Shown here piece after piece: positions 1-7,569 of a stretch of DNA of 37,635 bases. Location: positions 59,962 to 97,596 of the forward strand of contig NZ_JAHKPR010000069.1 of the NCBI RefSeq assembly GCF_018860585.1. The letters are read 5' to 3'. The translations under genes and the position numbers were made by a program. Within the stretch, counting starts at the first letter, position 1. Each line of letters opens with the position of its first letter. Source of the stretch: Colwellia sp. E2M01. Its GTDB lineage: Bacteria; Pseudomonadota; Gammaproteobacteria; Enterobacterales; Alteromonadaceae. The notes under the pieces were generated by a model. The model worked only from the letters and a program-made list of their open reading frames with translations. It made no database searches and was not told where the DNA came from.

Positions 1-149
1 TAATTTAACGGACTTGGTTTTAGCCCGTATAAATGCTCACTTAGTTTGTGAGATTGGTATTAGTCTGGGGTTATGTTGTGTGTCGATGTTGTGAGATCAT
101 GTAGATAATGATGTAGATGATTTAAGTAATACCAATTCCGTTAAATTAA
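1..149. repeat. Short inverted-repeat (MITE-like) element, left edge
   Basis: The left arm taatttaacggacttggt (1-18) is nearly the reverse complement of the right arm accaattccgttaaatta (131-148), differing at one base. The roughly 110 bases between hold no reading frame. The same arms recur near the right end of the window (37291-37308 and 37436-37455), so this is a dispersed element. It resembles a non-autonomous miniature element. No target-site duplication can be judged because the element starts at the window edge. Confidence 0.6.
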
Positions 150-203
150 TCAACATCGCTACTGATATAAGTAACCCACTTCTAATTAACAAATGAAGCA
201 AAA

Positions 204-238
204 AAAACCACGCAATATTTACATATTGCGTGGTTTTT
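204..238 (-). terminator. Rho-independent terminator of the tRNA operon
   Basis: The stem accacgcaata / tattgcgtggt has a six-base loop. Read on the minus strand, a run of T follows it (the a-run at about 200-207). It lies about 57 bases past the 3' end of the last tRNA-Glu. The plus strand also ends in a short T-run, so it could work both ways. Confidence 0.85.
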
Positions 239-294
239 CTTATATATCTGGTTTAGTTACTTTCTTATATTACTTTTAAGTTATAAAAAGAAAG

Positions 295-370
295 TGGCAT
301 CCCTAAGGGGATTCGAACCCCTGTTACCGCCGTGAAAGGGCGGTGTCCTAGGCCTCTAGACGATAGGGAC
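295..370 (-). tRNA. tRNA-Glu(TTC), copy 5 in transcription order
   Basis: This is a 76-nt cloverleaf. The minus strand begins GTCCCTATCGTCTAGAGG and has anticodon loop CTTTCAC (anticodon TTC), T-arm GGGGTTCGAATCCCC and an encoded CCA. The acceptor stem ends in a G1-U72 pair where E. coli tRNA-Glu has G-C. It is identical to the other four copies and is the last tRNA before the terminator. Confidence 0.98.
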
Positions 371-380
371 ACTGATAAAC

Positions 381-399
381 TTAGCAAATAATTAGCTAA
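381..399 (-). other. Spacer hairpin 5' of tRNA-Glu copy 5
   Basis: The inverted repeat ttagc / gctaa with a 9-nt loop starts 10 nt from the 5' end of the tRNA. It is the weakest of six hairpins placed in the same way in this operon. The rest of this longer spacer (371-540) has two more small inverted repeats, agcag/ctgct near 417-432 and ttttaattt/aaattaaaa near 434-460. Confidence 0.45.
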
Positions 400-540
400 A
401 GCATTTCAAACTATCTAGCAGATCACTCTGCTGTTTTAATTTACAAAAAAAAATTAAAACTCTAAATCCTTATTTAAGTAATAAGGTAACTTTAATGCTC
501 TCTTCTATTGTTAACTATAAAGCTAATTAATCAATTAAAG

Positions 541-616
541 TGGCATCCCTAAGGGGATTCGAACCCCTGTTACCGCCGTGAAAGGGCGGTGTCCTAGGCC
601 TCTAGACGATAGGGAC
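541..616 (-). tRNA. tRNA-Glu(TTC), copy 4 in transcription order
   Basis: This 76-nt gene is identical to the other tRNA-Glu copies, with anticodon TTC and an encoded CCA. With the next spacer it forms part of a tandem unit of about 181 bp (starts at 541, 722 and 904). Confidence 0.98.
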
Positions 617-621
617 ACAGG

Positions 622-644
622 TTTGATTATATATAACAATCAAA
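622..644 (-). other. Spacer hairpin 5' of tRNA-Glu copy 4
   Basis: The stem is tttgatt (622-628) / aatcaaa (638-644), starting 5 nt from the tRNA 5' end. In the duplicated spacer at 804-824 the matching stem is ttggtt / aaccaa. The change is compensatory: A-T becomes G-C on both arms and pairing is kept. Confidence 0.65.
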
Positions 645-721
645 TCAGAACGTACTTAATTTTGAAAAGTTTAAGTAAACTTTATAATGCTCTACTGTTT
701 AGATGAAAATCAAATAAAGAG

Positions 722-797
722 TGGCATCCCTAAGGGGATTCGAACCCCTGTTACCGCCGTGAAAGGGCGGTGTCCTAGGCCTCTAGACGATAGGGAC
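722..797 (-). tRNA. tRNA-Glu(TTC), copy 3 in transcription order
   Basis: This 76-nt gene is identical to the other tRNA-Glu copies. The anticodon is TTC and CCA is encoded. It is the middle member of the array. Confidence 0.98.
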
Positions 798-803
798 ACA
801 GGC

Positions 804-824
804 TTGGTTATATATAACAACCAA
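804..824 (-). other. Spacer hairpin 5' of tRNA-Glu copy 3
   Basis: The stem is ttggtt (804-809) / aaccaa (819-824), starting 6 nt from the tRNA 5' end. Both arms carry matched substitutions relative to the hairpin at 622-644, so pairing has been maintained since the duplication. Confidence 0.65.
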
Positions 825-903
825 ATCAGAACATACTTAATGTTGAAAAGTTTAAGTAAACTTTATAATGCTCTACTGTTTAGATGAAAAATCAAATAAA
901 GAG

Positions 904-979
904 TGGCATCCCTAAGGGGATTCGAACCCCTGTTACCGCCGTGAAAGGGCGGTGTCCTAGGCCTCTAGACGATAGGGAC
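904..979 (-). tRNA. tRNA-Glu(TTC), copy 2 in transcription order
   Basis: This 76-nt gene is identical to the other tRNA-Glu copies, with anticodon TTC and an encoded CCA. Its 5' spacer is unlike the duplicated pair. Confidence 0.98.
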
Positions 980-985
980 ACAGAC

Positions 986-1002
986 ATAACAAAAATTGTT
1001 AT
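986..1002 (-). other. Spacer hairpin 5' of tRNA-Glu copy 2
   Basis: The stem ataacaa (986-992) / ttgttat (996-1002) has a 3-nt loop and starts 6 nt from the tRNA 5' end. Its sequence is unrelated to the other spacer hairpins but its position is the same. Confidence 0.6.
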
Positions 1003-1087
1003 TTCAGAACATTGCTTGTTTTTAACAAGTTCAAGCAAACTTAATATATTATTTTTACTTACAATCTAAATAAAAATAATAAAATAG

Positions 1088-1163
1088 TGGCATCCCTAAG
1101 GGGATTCGAACCCCTGTTACCGCCGTGAAAGGGCGGTGTCCTAGGCCTCTAGACGATAGGGAC
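1088..1163 (-). tRNA. tRNA-Glu(TTC), copy 1 in transcription order
   Basis: This 76-nt gene is identical to the other tRNA-Glu copies, with anticodon TTC and an encoded CCA. It directly follows tRNA-Ala in the transcript. Confidence 0.98.
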
Positions 1164-1167
1164 ACAG

Positions 1168-1182
1168 TTAACTATAAGTTAA
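1168..1182 (-). other. Spacer hairpin 5' of tRNA-Glu copy 1
   Basis: The stem ttaact / agttaa has a 3-nt loop and starts 4 nt from the tRNA 5' end. It matches the others in position but not in sequence. Confidence 0.55.
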
Positions 1183-1237
1183 AAACTATCTATTCTTTGT
1201 TAAAATCTAAAAGATATAATTAACAAAAAACCTAATA

Positions 1238-1313
1238 TGGTGGAGCTATGCGGGATCGAACCGCAGACCTCTTCGCTGCCAGCGAAGCGCTCTCCCAGCT
1301 GAGCTATAGCCCC
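1238..1313 (-). tRNA. tRNA-Ala(GGC)
   Basis: This is a 76-nt cloverleaf. The minus strand begins GGGGCTATAGCTCAGCTGGG, has anticodon loop CTGGCAG (anticodon GGC) and T-arm GCGGTTCGATCCCGC, and ends GCTCCACCA. The acceptor arms pair fully. It is the first tRNA of the operon, closest to the promoter at 1400-1428. Confidence 0.98.
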
Positions 1314-1326
1314 GATTTTCGAGTCA

Positions 1327-1354
1327 TTTAATAACTGGCCTAATAGTTATTAAA
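1327..1354 (-). other. Leader hairpin of the tRNA operon
   Basis: The perfect 10-bp inverted repeat tttaataact / agttattaaa has an 8-nt loop. It lies between the promoter and tRNA-Ala, 13 nt before the tRNA 5' end. It extends to the leader the pattern of one hairpin before each tRNA. Confidence 0.6.
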
Positions 1355-1399
1355 CAGGCTTTCAATCAGTGGACCTAACACTTGCTGAAAACGAGGCGC

Positions 1400-1428
1400 A
1401 TTCTAAGCAGCAGCTAAGAAACTGTCAA
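1400..1428 (-). promoter_or_regulatory. Sigma70 promoter of the tRNA operon, stringent type
   Basis: On the minus strand TTGACA (1428-1423) is separated by exactly 17 bases from TAGAAT (1405-1400). The following bases, TGCGCCTCG, form a GC-rich discriminator of the kind that makes stable-RNA promoters sensitive to ppGpp in gammaproteobacteria. Upstream (1429-1465) the DNA is very A/T-rich, like an UP element. Confidence 0.85.
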
Positions 1429-1465
1429 CACTTATTTATAAAAAATAAGTTTTTTTTAGATAAAA

Positions 1466-1762
1466 ACTAATTAACTGAACGCATATTGAACAAGGTGCTT
1501 ATTTATTATCTAGCTTGGCTACTAAACGCTTACTTGGTCTTTTTACTGTTTTCACTAAGCTATTGTAATGAGTTGTAATTATCAATTGCTAAAGATTTAT
1601 TTAGCTTGAGGTAATAAGTATTTAATTATCTTATAGGAATCTTAAATGTTTACCCTTACAGATCACTGTTAACACCCCCCTTACCCGTTATAGATACTTT
1701 ATCTTTACTTCATTTAGCGTTATTGTTTACAACACTTAATAGCCATACAGAAAAATCAAAGT
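1466..1762. other. Intergenic region before yvcK
   Basis: This is AT-rich DNA between the tRNA promoter and yvcK. It must contain the yvcK promoter, but no convincing -35/-10 pair or strong Shine-Dalgarno was found. No further RNA structure was seen. Confidence 0.4.
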
Positions 1763-2659
1763 ATGCAGCTCAAAAAAATTAAAATTGTCGCCATTGGCGG
1801 CGGACACGGTTTAGGTCGTGTACTTTCTACCTTATCTTTTATGGGCAATAAGCTCACAGGTATCGTAACCACAACAGATAACGGTGGTTCAACCGGTAGA
1901 TTAAGAAAAAGAAGCAGCACCATCGCTTGGGGCGACTTACGTAATTGTTTAACTGAATTAGTCGATGAAAACTCAATCGGCAGTCAACTATTTAATTTCC
2001 GTTTTAAAGGTGAAGATGAATTAGGTGGACATAACTTAGGTAATTTAATCTTGTACGGCCTAGGTAAAGTGCAATCGAGCCCGATGGAATCTATTACCCT
2101 GGTACGTAGTATTTTACGTGTAAAAACTAAAGTGCTACCTATGTCTGAGACACCAACAGATCTAATGGCGTTTTACCCTGAGGGACGTTGTCGTTTAGGC
2201 GAAATGTCTGTTGATGAAATGCCTATAATGCCTACTGACTTAATGTTAGCGCCTTTAGTGAAGGCAGTTGAACCTTGTATAGAGGCAATTGATGATGCTG
2301 ATTTAATTATCCTTGGTCCAGGTAGTTTTTTAACGAGTGTTGTACCGCCATTGTTAATTATGGATATAGCTAAAAGTATAGAAAAAAGTAATGCGCACTG
2401 TGTTTTTATCGACAATATCGTTGCTGAAAACAGCCCCGCTGCAGTATTAACCCTAGATGAAAAACTTGATTGGATTGAGCGTAATATCGGTTGTATGCCA
2501 ATTGACACGGTTATTTGCCAAGATAAAAACACTCACTCTGATCGAGTGAAGATTATTTGCCAAGATTTAGCCCATAATGAACTTCCTCATTATCACGACA
2601 ATGAAAAACTTTTACACGCATTAGAAGCTTGTGTAAAAGGTGTTTCAATAGATAAATAG
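1763..2659 (+). CDS. yvcK: YvcK/YbhK family UDP-sugar-binding protein (CofD-like fold)
   Basis: This 298-residue cytoplasmic protein is as long as E. coli YbhK. The N-terminus has a glycine-rich nucleotide-binding loop (GGGHGLGR, residues 12-19), followed by TTTDNGGSTGRLR near 36-48 and the GGHNLGNLIL motif near 87-96. LGPGSF follows near 184-189. All are hallmarks of the family. In Bacillus and mycobacteria YvcK binds UDP-GlcNAc and is needed for peptidoglycan homeostasis on gluconeogenic carbon; in proteobacteria its role is less clear. No enzymatic reaction is established. The gene stands alone, ending at a bidirectional terminator shared with dcd. The start shown is the one that places the glycine loop at the N-terminus, although the Shine-Dalgarno is weak. 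Confidence 0.93.
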   Translation: MQLKKIKIVAIGGGHGLGRVLSTLSFMGNKLTGIVTTTDNGGSTGRLRKRSSTIAWGDLRNCLTELVDENSIGSQLFNFRFKGEDELGGHNLGNLILYGLGKVQSSPMESITLVRSILRVKTKVLPMSETPTDLMAFYPEGRCRLGEMSVDEMPIMPTDLMLAPLVKAVEPCIEAIDDADLIILGPGSFLTSVVPPLLIMDIAKSIEKSNAHCVFIDNIVAENSPAAVLTLDEKLDWIERNIGCMPIDTVICQDKNTHSDRVKIICQDLAHNELPHYHDNEKLLHALEACVKGVSIDK

Positions 2660-2674
2660 AGGGTATGAAACAAA

Positions 2675-2702
2675 AAATAGCGAGCCGAGGCTCGCTATTT
2701 TT
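2675..2702. terminator. Bidirectional terminator between yvcK and dcd
   Basis: The stem aatagcgagcc / ggctcgctatt is flanked by an A-run and a T-run, so it can end yvcK (plus) and the mrp-dcd transcript (minus). Confidence 0.9.
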
Positions 2703-2770
2703 GATTGTAAAGTCGCCAATATGCAACCGAAAGTAAAAGCATTCTTAATTATGATTTTACCGCAATAAAT

Positions 2771-3361
2771 CTACTTATTGTCGTCTTGGCTTATTCTACT
2801 CGCTACAGCGCCCTTTTGACCTTTATATTTAGCATCAATTCGCTTGTTATAAGGTCGCTCAGCACTGGATGACATGGTTTCAAAGTTCAATGCCGCTATT
2901 TTCATTTTTGGTCTTAAAGCTAACGGTAATTTACCGCTGTTATAAAACTCTAATACGATTTGACCAGACCAACCTGGATCAATACGATGTGCGGTTACAT
3001 GTACCATTAAACCTAAACGCGCTAATGACGAACGGCCATCTAACCAACCAACAATATTGTCAGGTAAAGTAACAGACTCATAGGTTACCGCTAACGCTAA
3101 CTCCCCAGGGTGTAAGAAGAAAGCTTCACCATCATCAATATGGATTTCATCACTCATAATTGAGTTCATCGCTTCTTGCACAGCACCTTTAGGCGCACTT
3201 AAATCAATATATGGTGCGGTATGATCTTGAAAAACTCTAAATTCATTACCTAAACGAATATCAACACTAACACCTGAGATCATTGAACTATCGGGTTTTG
3301 GTACAATAATGATTTCTTCATCATCAAGGTATTGTTCTATATCTTTATCACTTAATCTCAT
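2771..3361 (-). CDS. dcd: dCTP deaminase
   Basis: This 196-residue enzyme deaminates dCTP to dUTP, the main source of dUMP for thymidylate synthesis in gammaproteobacteria. It aligns end to end with the 193-residue E. coli enzyme. The core [11 protein letters not shown] (108-118), HRIDPGWSG and VLEFYNSG are present, including Arg115 and the catalytic Glu138 at the same numbers as in E. coli. The C-terminal [10 protein letters not shown] lid is intact. It lies 121 bases downstream of mrp on the same strand with no terminator between, so the two are probably co-transcribed. Confidence 0.97.
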   Translation of the reverse strand: MRLSDKDIEQYLDDEEIIIVPKPDSSMISGVSVDIRLGNEFRVFQDHTAPYIDLSAPKGAVQEAMNSIMSDEIHIDDGEAFFLHPGELALAVTYESVTLPDNIVGWLDGRSSLARLGLMVHVTAHRIDPGWSGQIVLEFYNSGKLPLALRPKMKIAALNFETMSSSAERPYNKRIDAKYKGQKGAVASRISQDDNK

Positions 3362-3450
3362 AATGGTTAGTACTTACCTTAGTTTACTTATGTTAATCTG
3401 ACTCAAACTTACCTACTATTTTTCAACCAGTTTCAATCAACTGTAGTTCG

Positions 3451-3497
3451 TTTTAATAGAATTTAACTGGCTTTAATAGGATTTAGTCGGCTTTAAT
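3451..3497. repeat. 20-bp imperfect tandem repeat over the mrp 3' end
   Basis: The units ttttaatagaatttaactgg (3451-3470) and ctttaataggatttagtcgg (3471-3490) are followed by a partial third copy (3491-3497). The second unit contains the mrp stop codon, so the repeat looks like a duplication of the gene's last codons into the downstream spacer. Confidence 0.7.
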
Positions 3498-4730
3498 TTT
3501 CACTATCTCTGCATTAAACGGGCTTGAAGTATCACACTGTAAAAATAATTGCGCAGAAACATTTCTGGCTATTTTACGGTAATGATTAGCTATTTCACCA
3601 GCGCTATTTTCAATTATCTCAGATTCCCCTAAATCAGCATCCTGTCGTATCGCAATGTCTAATGGTAATTGGCCTAATAATGTCGTCTCATAATCTTCAG
3701 CCATATGTATACCACCTGATTCACCGAAAATATGGCTTTGATGACCACAGTTTTCACATAAATGGTAACTCATGTTTTCAACAATACCTAATACGGGGAC
3801 TTTAACTTTATCAAACATGGCAACAGCTTTAACCGCATCGATTAAGGCAATGTCTTGCGGTGTGGTAACTATAACAGAAGCTGCAACAGGCACTTTTTGC
3901 GCCAAAGTTAATTGAATATCACCAGTACCTGGTGGCATATCAATTAACAAGTAATCAAGCTCTGGCCAGTCGGTTTCATTGAGTAGTTGATTAAACGCCG
4001 AGCTTGCCATTGGGCCTCGCCAAACGGTTGCATCTGCTTCATCGACTAAAAAGCCGATAGACATAGCATGTAAGCCTTTAGCCTTTAATGGTGTCATTAA
4101 TTTACCGTCAATGGAGCTTGGCTTTTGATCTTTTATTCCTAACATTGAAGGAATTGAAGGTCCATAAATATCAGCATCTAAAATACCTACTTTTGCTCCC
4201 TCACTCATTAACGCATAAGCAAGATTAACCGTTGTGGTTGATTTACCCACACCACCCTTACCTGAAGCAATCGCGATAATATTGGACACTTTGCCTTGTT
4301 GATTTGCACTAGCGTTATCTTTGCCTAATGAAAATTGACGAACCGCTTTTATGTCTAGTTTAACTTTAATTATGACTGTACTAGCTAAGGTTTCACTTAA
4401 GGCATCTGTTAAGGTTTGCGCTAATACATCTAACTCCCCCTGACATAAAAAAGGCATAGTTAGGGTAACTTCAATAGTGTTTTCACTTTTATTCTCATTG
4501 AATTCAAATTGTTGGCAAACCGCCAATACGCCTTGAGGAAAGTTATCTGAGAGATAATGTGTTAATGACTCTTTAATGAATGCTTTGTTATCTAAAGTGC
4601 TTGCTGATCTATTAACCTCTGCGTTAATTGGCGAGTTAACTGACATATCAACTGGTTTAGATTCAGTAGTTTTAGTCGACTTTTTCGAGAAAATGTTAGC
4701 CAGCTTTTGACTAAATTTTTGGTTAGACAT
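3483..4730 (-). CDS. mrp: Iron-sulfur cluster carrier ATPase Mrp/ApbC
   Basis: A MinD/NBP35-type P-loop ATPase that carries 4Fe-4S clusters to apoproteins in the cytosol. The start at 4730 (MSNQKF) is preferred over the upstream in-frame ATG at 4775 because homologues begin near here and aaagg lies 11 bases before it; this gives 415 residues. Residues about 50-130 form the MIP18-like N-terminal domain. The deviant Walker A SGKGGVGKST is at 156-165, followed by DADIYGPS and DMPPGTGD. CENC (Cys326, Cys329) is the cluster-binding CxxC. It is divergent from metG, as in E. coli. The N-terminal 45 residues are lysine/serine-rich and probably disordered. Confidence 0.95.
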   Translation of the reverse strand: MSNQKFSQKLANIFSKKSTKTTESKPVDMSVNSPINAEVNRSASTLDNKAFIKESLTHYLSDNFPQGVLAVCQQFEFNENKSENTIEVTLTMPFLCQGELDVLAQTLTDALSETLASTVIIKVKLDIKAVRQFSLGKDNASANQQGKVSNIIAIASGKGGVGKSTTTVNLAYALMSEGAKVGILDADIYGPSIPSMLGIKDQKPSSIDGKLMTPLKAKGLHAMSIGFLVDEADATVWRGPMASSAFNQLLNETDWPELDYLLIDMPPGTGDIQLTLAQKVPVAASVIVTTPQDIALIDAVKAVAMFDKVKVPVLGIVENMSYHLCENCGHQSHIFGESGGIHMAEDYETTLLGQLPLDIAIRQDADLGESEIIENSAGEIANHYRKIARNVSAQLFLQCDTSSPFNAEIVKIKAD

Positions 4731-4848
4731 AGTACTTGAGAGACCTTTATAAAAAAATTGCAAAATTAGTTGCATTCAACTAATGAAAATCTTCGTTAAA
4801 TTCTGTACTATTGCCGCCTTTATTACCATCAAAAAACAACTATTTTTC

Positions 4849-6990
4849 ATGACTGACACTACTTTATCAAAAGCTACCGCAAACGCTGACTCTAATATTT
4901 CACAAGAAAAGCGTAAAATTTTAGTGACTTGTGCCCTACCATACGCTAATGGCTCTATCCATTTAGGTCACATGTTAGAGCATATTCAAACTGATATTTG
5001 GGTACGTTTCCAGCGAATGCGCGGCCATGAAACTTATTTTGTATGTGCCGACGATGCCCATGGCACGCCAATTATGCTTAAAGCGCAAGAGCTTGGTATA
5101 ACACCTGAAGAAATGATCAAAGATGTGCGTGAAGAACGTATTAAAGAATTTGCGGACTTTCATATCAGCTTTGATAATTATCACACCACGCACAGTGATG
5201 AAAACCGAGAGTTTTCAGAAAAAATTTATAATAGCTTACATGCTAAAGGTCATATTAAAACGCGCACAATTTCACAATTATACGACCCTGAAAAAGGTAT
5301 GTTTCTAGCGGATCGCTTTGTTAAAGGTACTTGTCCTAAGTGTAAAAGCGAAGACGAAAATGGCGATAGCTGTGACAACTGTGGCGCTACCTATTCACCT
5401 ACAGAATTACTTAATCCGCGTTCGACTATTTCTGGTGCTACGCCGGTATTAAAAGACTCTGAGCATTACTTTTTTGACTTACCTGCTTTTGAAGCCATGT
5501 TAGCAGACTGGATCCGCAGTGGTACATTACAAGAAGAAGTAGCAAATAAACTTGGTGAGTGGTTCGAGCAAGGCTTAAAACAATGGGATATTAGCCGTGA
5601 TGCGCCTTATTTTGGTTTTGAAATTCCTAATGCACCAGGTAAGTTTTTCTACGTTTGGTTAGACGCGCCAATTGGCTATATGGGCAGCTTTAAAAACTTA
5701 TGTAATAAAAACAAAGATATCGACTTTGACAGCTTTTGGAATAAAGATTCAGACGCTGAACTTTATCACTTTATCGGTAAAGATATTATTAACTTCCACA
5801 GCCTTTTCTGGCCAGCCATGCTAGAAGGTGCTGAATACCGTAAACCTACAGCTGTATATGCCCATGGTTTTGTTACTGTTAACGGCGAAAAAATGTCTAA
5901 ATCAAAAGGTACTTTTGTAAAAGCCAGTACCTATTTAGCGCATTTAAACCCTGAATATTTACGTTATTACTTTGCTGCCAAATTAACTCACAAAATTGAT
6001 GATTTAGATTTAAACCTTGAAGATTTCGCACAGCGCGTAAACTCTGATTTAGTCGGTAAAGTGGTAAACATAGCGTCACGTTGTGCAAGCTTCATTACCA
6101 AACGTTTTGATGGCATGTTATCTACTAACATTGAAAACCAAGCCCTTGCTGATGAAGTGATGGCTGCAGGTGATAGTATTGCTGCACATTATGAAGGGCG
6201 TGATTTTGGCCGTGCTATGCGTGAAATCATGGCATTAGCTGATAAAGTAAATGAATATATTGCTATTAAAGAGCCATGGCAGCTAATTAAAGACGAAACT
6301 AAGCAACAAGAAGTGCAAGATATCTGTTCTTTAGGTATTAACATGTTCCGTACGTTAATGATCTACTTAAAACCTGTATTACCTGCCCTTGCCGAGAATA
6401 CTGAAACCTTCTTAAATGATGAATTAGCTTGGGAAGGCCATAAAGCGTTATTAACCGATCATAAAATTAATAAGTTTAAAGCCTTATTACAACGTGTTGA
6501 TATGGACAAAGTAAATGCTATGACAGCCGCATCTGTTGAAAGCTTAGGTGGCGCAGAAGCGAAAGCAGAGAAACCTGCTAAAAAGAAAAAGCCAGCTAAA
6601 GTCGTTGATAATTCAGCAGCGCTTGCTGATCCGTTAGGTACTGACCCAATATCTGAAGAAATTAGTTTTGACGATTTTGCGAAAATAGATTTACGTATCG
6701 CCAAGATCATTAATGCTGAACACGTAGAAAAAGCCGATAAGTTATTACAATTAACCTTATCACTTAATGAAGAAGGTACTGAAACACGTCAAGTGTTTGC
6801 TGGTATTAAATCAGCTTACCAACCAGAAGATTTAATTGGCAAGCACACAGTAATGGTCGCTAACTTAGCACCACGTAAAATGCGCTTTGGTATGTCAGAA
6901 GGCATGGTATTAGCAGCAGGCCCTGGCGACAAAGATTTATGGATATTAAACCCAGAAGATGGCGCCAAAGCAGGAATGCGCGTTAAGTAG
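4849..6990 (+). CDS. metG: Methionyl-tRNA synthetase
   Basis: This enzyme charges tRNA-Met with methionine. The start at 4849 (MTDTT) fits E. coli MetG better than the in-frame ATG at 4783, and gives 713 residues; neither start has a clear Shine-Dalgarno. The class I signature is HLGH (38-41) and the catalytic loop is KMSKS (348-352). A zinc knuckle has Cys162, 165, 175 and 178. The anticodon-binding helical domain follows, then a lysine/alanine-rich linker (about 570-590) and a C-terminal EMAP/Trbp111-like tRNA-binding dimerisation domain (from about 607, [11 protein letters not shown]). It is divergent from mrp and ends in a terminator at 7041. Confidence 0.98.
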   Translation: MTDTTLSKATANADSNISQEKRKILVTCALPYANGSIHLGHMLEHIQTDIWVRFQRMRGHETYFVCADDAHGTPIMLKAQELGITPEEMIKDVREERIKEFADFHISFDNYHTTHSDENREFSEKIYNSLHAKGHIKTRTISQLYDPEKGMFLADRFVKGTCPKCKSEDENGDSCDNCGATYSPTELLNPRSTISGATPVLKDSEHYFFDLPAFEAMLADWIRSGTLQEEVANKLGEWFEQGLKQWDISRDAPYFGFEIPNAPGKFFYVWLDAPIGYMGSFKNLCNKNKDIDFDSFWNKDSDAELYHFIGKDIINFHSLFWPAMLEGAEYRKPTAVYAHGFVTVNGEKMSKSKGTFVKASTYLAHLNPEYLRYYFAAKLTHKIDDLDLNLEDFAQRVNSDLVGKVVNIASRCASFITKRFDGMLSTNIENQALADEVMAAGDSIAAHYEGRDFGRAMREIMALADKVNEYIAIKEPWQLIKDETKQQEVQDICSLGINMFRTLMIYLKPVLPALAENTETFLNDELAWEGHKALLTDHKINKFKALLQRVDMDKVNAMTAASVESLGGAEAKAEKPAKKKKPAKVVDNSAALADPLGTDPISEEISFDDFAKIDLRIAKIINAEHVEKADKLLQLTLSLNEEGTETRQVFAGIKSAYQPEDLIGKHTVMVANLAPRKMRFGMSEGMVLAAGPGDKDLWILNPEDGAKAGMRVK

Positions 6991-7040
6991 TTATTTATAT
7001 ATTTTCAGCAAATATATTTAAGGCTATTTATAAAGCGTTT

Positions 7041-7073
7041 AAAAGGTATAGTATTTCACTATGCCTTTTTTTA
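7041..7073 (+). terminator. Terminator of metG
   Basis: The stem aaggtatagt / actatgcctt (one G-T pair) is followed by seven T. It separates metG from rcsF. Confidence 0.85.
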
Positions 7074-7130
7074 TGTTCATACTGTTATAATAATTACTAT
7101 TATTTACCGAAAGACTTTAGGTACTCAACC

Positions 7131-7544
7131 GTGATTAACCTTTTTACAAAAAGTAAGCGTCGATTAATTTCATTAAATTTAGCAGCCATTACCGGCTTAC
7201 TTATCTCAAGTTGCAGCGGTAATTATACGTTTAACAGTAACGTAAAGCCTGATAATGCAGAGCAATATTTTAGTGCGAGTAATGTTAAAATTTATAACAG
7301 TGTAACCGAGTTTTCGGGACCTTCTGAATTGATTGGTTTAGTTGAAGGCGATGATTGTCAAACCAAAGCACATCTGGCACCGCCAGATCCTATTAATGCA
7401 CGAACTCAAGCTCGACAAGCAGCTTACGCAAAACAAGCCAATGCCGTAATATTTACCAGTTGTATTAATATTGATGCCCAACATTGTGTGGCGCAAATTG
7501 TTTGTTATGGCAAAGCATATAAAGTTGCAGCGCCTAAAGAATAA
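7131..7544 (+). CDS. rcsF: RcsF-like outer-membrane lipoprotein
   Basis: This 137-residue lipoprotein starts at GTG, with agg about 10 bases upstream. The N-terminal signal (KSKRRL then a hydrophobic stretch) ends in lipobox ISSC with Cys28; Ser29 at +2 predicts an outer-membrane location. The globular part carries four cysteines (76, 111, 119, 125) spaced like those of E. coli RcsF, which form two disulfides (expected 76-119 and 111-125). In enterobacteria RcsF senses envelope damage and signals to the Rcs phosphorelay through IgaA. It precedes trmO, as in E. coli. No Rcs phosphorelay gene is in this window, so the signalling partner here is unknown. Confidence 0.85.
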   Translation: MINLFTKSKRRLISLNLAAITGLLISSCSGNYTFNSNVKPDNAEQYFSASNVKIYNSVTEFSGPSELIGLVEGDDCQTKAHLAPPDPINARTQARQAAYAKQANAVIFTSCINIDAQHCVAQIVCYGKAYKVAAPKE

Positions 7545-7547
7545 TGC

Positions 7548-7569
7548 ATGAGTAACTTCAATGAGTAAC
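7548..7569 (+). repeat. Duplicated start region of trmO
   Basis: ATGAGTAAC occurs at 7548-7556 and again at 7561-7569. The first copy opens a six-codon frame that stops at 7566-7568, just inside trmO. The true start is the second copy, whose frame continues. The overlap could couple or dampen translation. Confidence 0.5.

Larger units (their letters stand above)
541..903 (-). repeat. Tandem duplication of a tRNA-Glu plus spacer unit
   Basis: The units at 541-721 and 722-903 (181 and 182 bp) match over both the tRNA and the whole spacer. The spacers 617-721 and 798-903 differ at only a few positions. The outer spacers (371-540 and 980-1087) differ strongly. This points to a recent unit duplication inside an older array. 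Confidence 0.9.

Noticed and set aside
687-1069. Two plus-strand reading frames of about 60 codons sharing the segment GIPKGIRTPVTAV
   Set aside because: They are antisense readings of the tRNA-Glu genes. The shared peptide is simply the reverse strand of the identical tRNA copies.
295-1163. Regularly spaced identical repeats resembling a CRISPR array
   Set aside because: The repeats are 76-nt cloverleaf tRNAs with TTC anticodons, and two spacers are near-identical, so this is a tRNA array.
1430-1460. Hairpin cttattt/aaataag followed by eight T as a plus-strand terminator
   Set aside because: The stem is entirely A/T and lies in the A/T-rich upstream block of the tRNA promoter. No plus-strand gene precedes it.
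4783-4848. Extended N-termini of metG (from 4783) and mrp (from 4775)
   Set aside because: Neither upstream ATG has a better ribosome-binding site, and both extensions lack counterparts in the well-known homologues.
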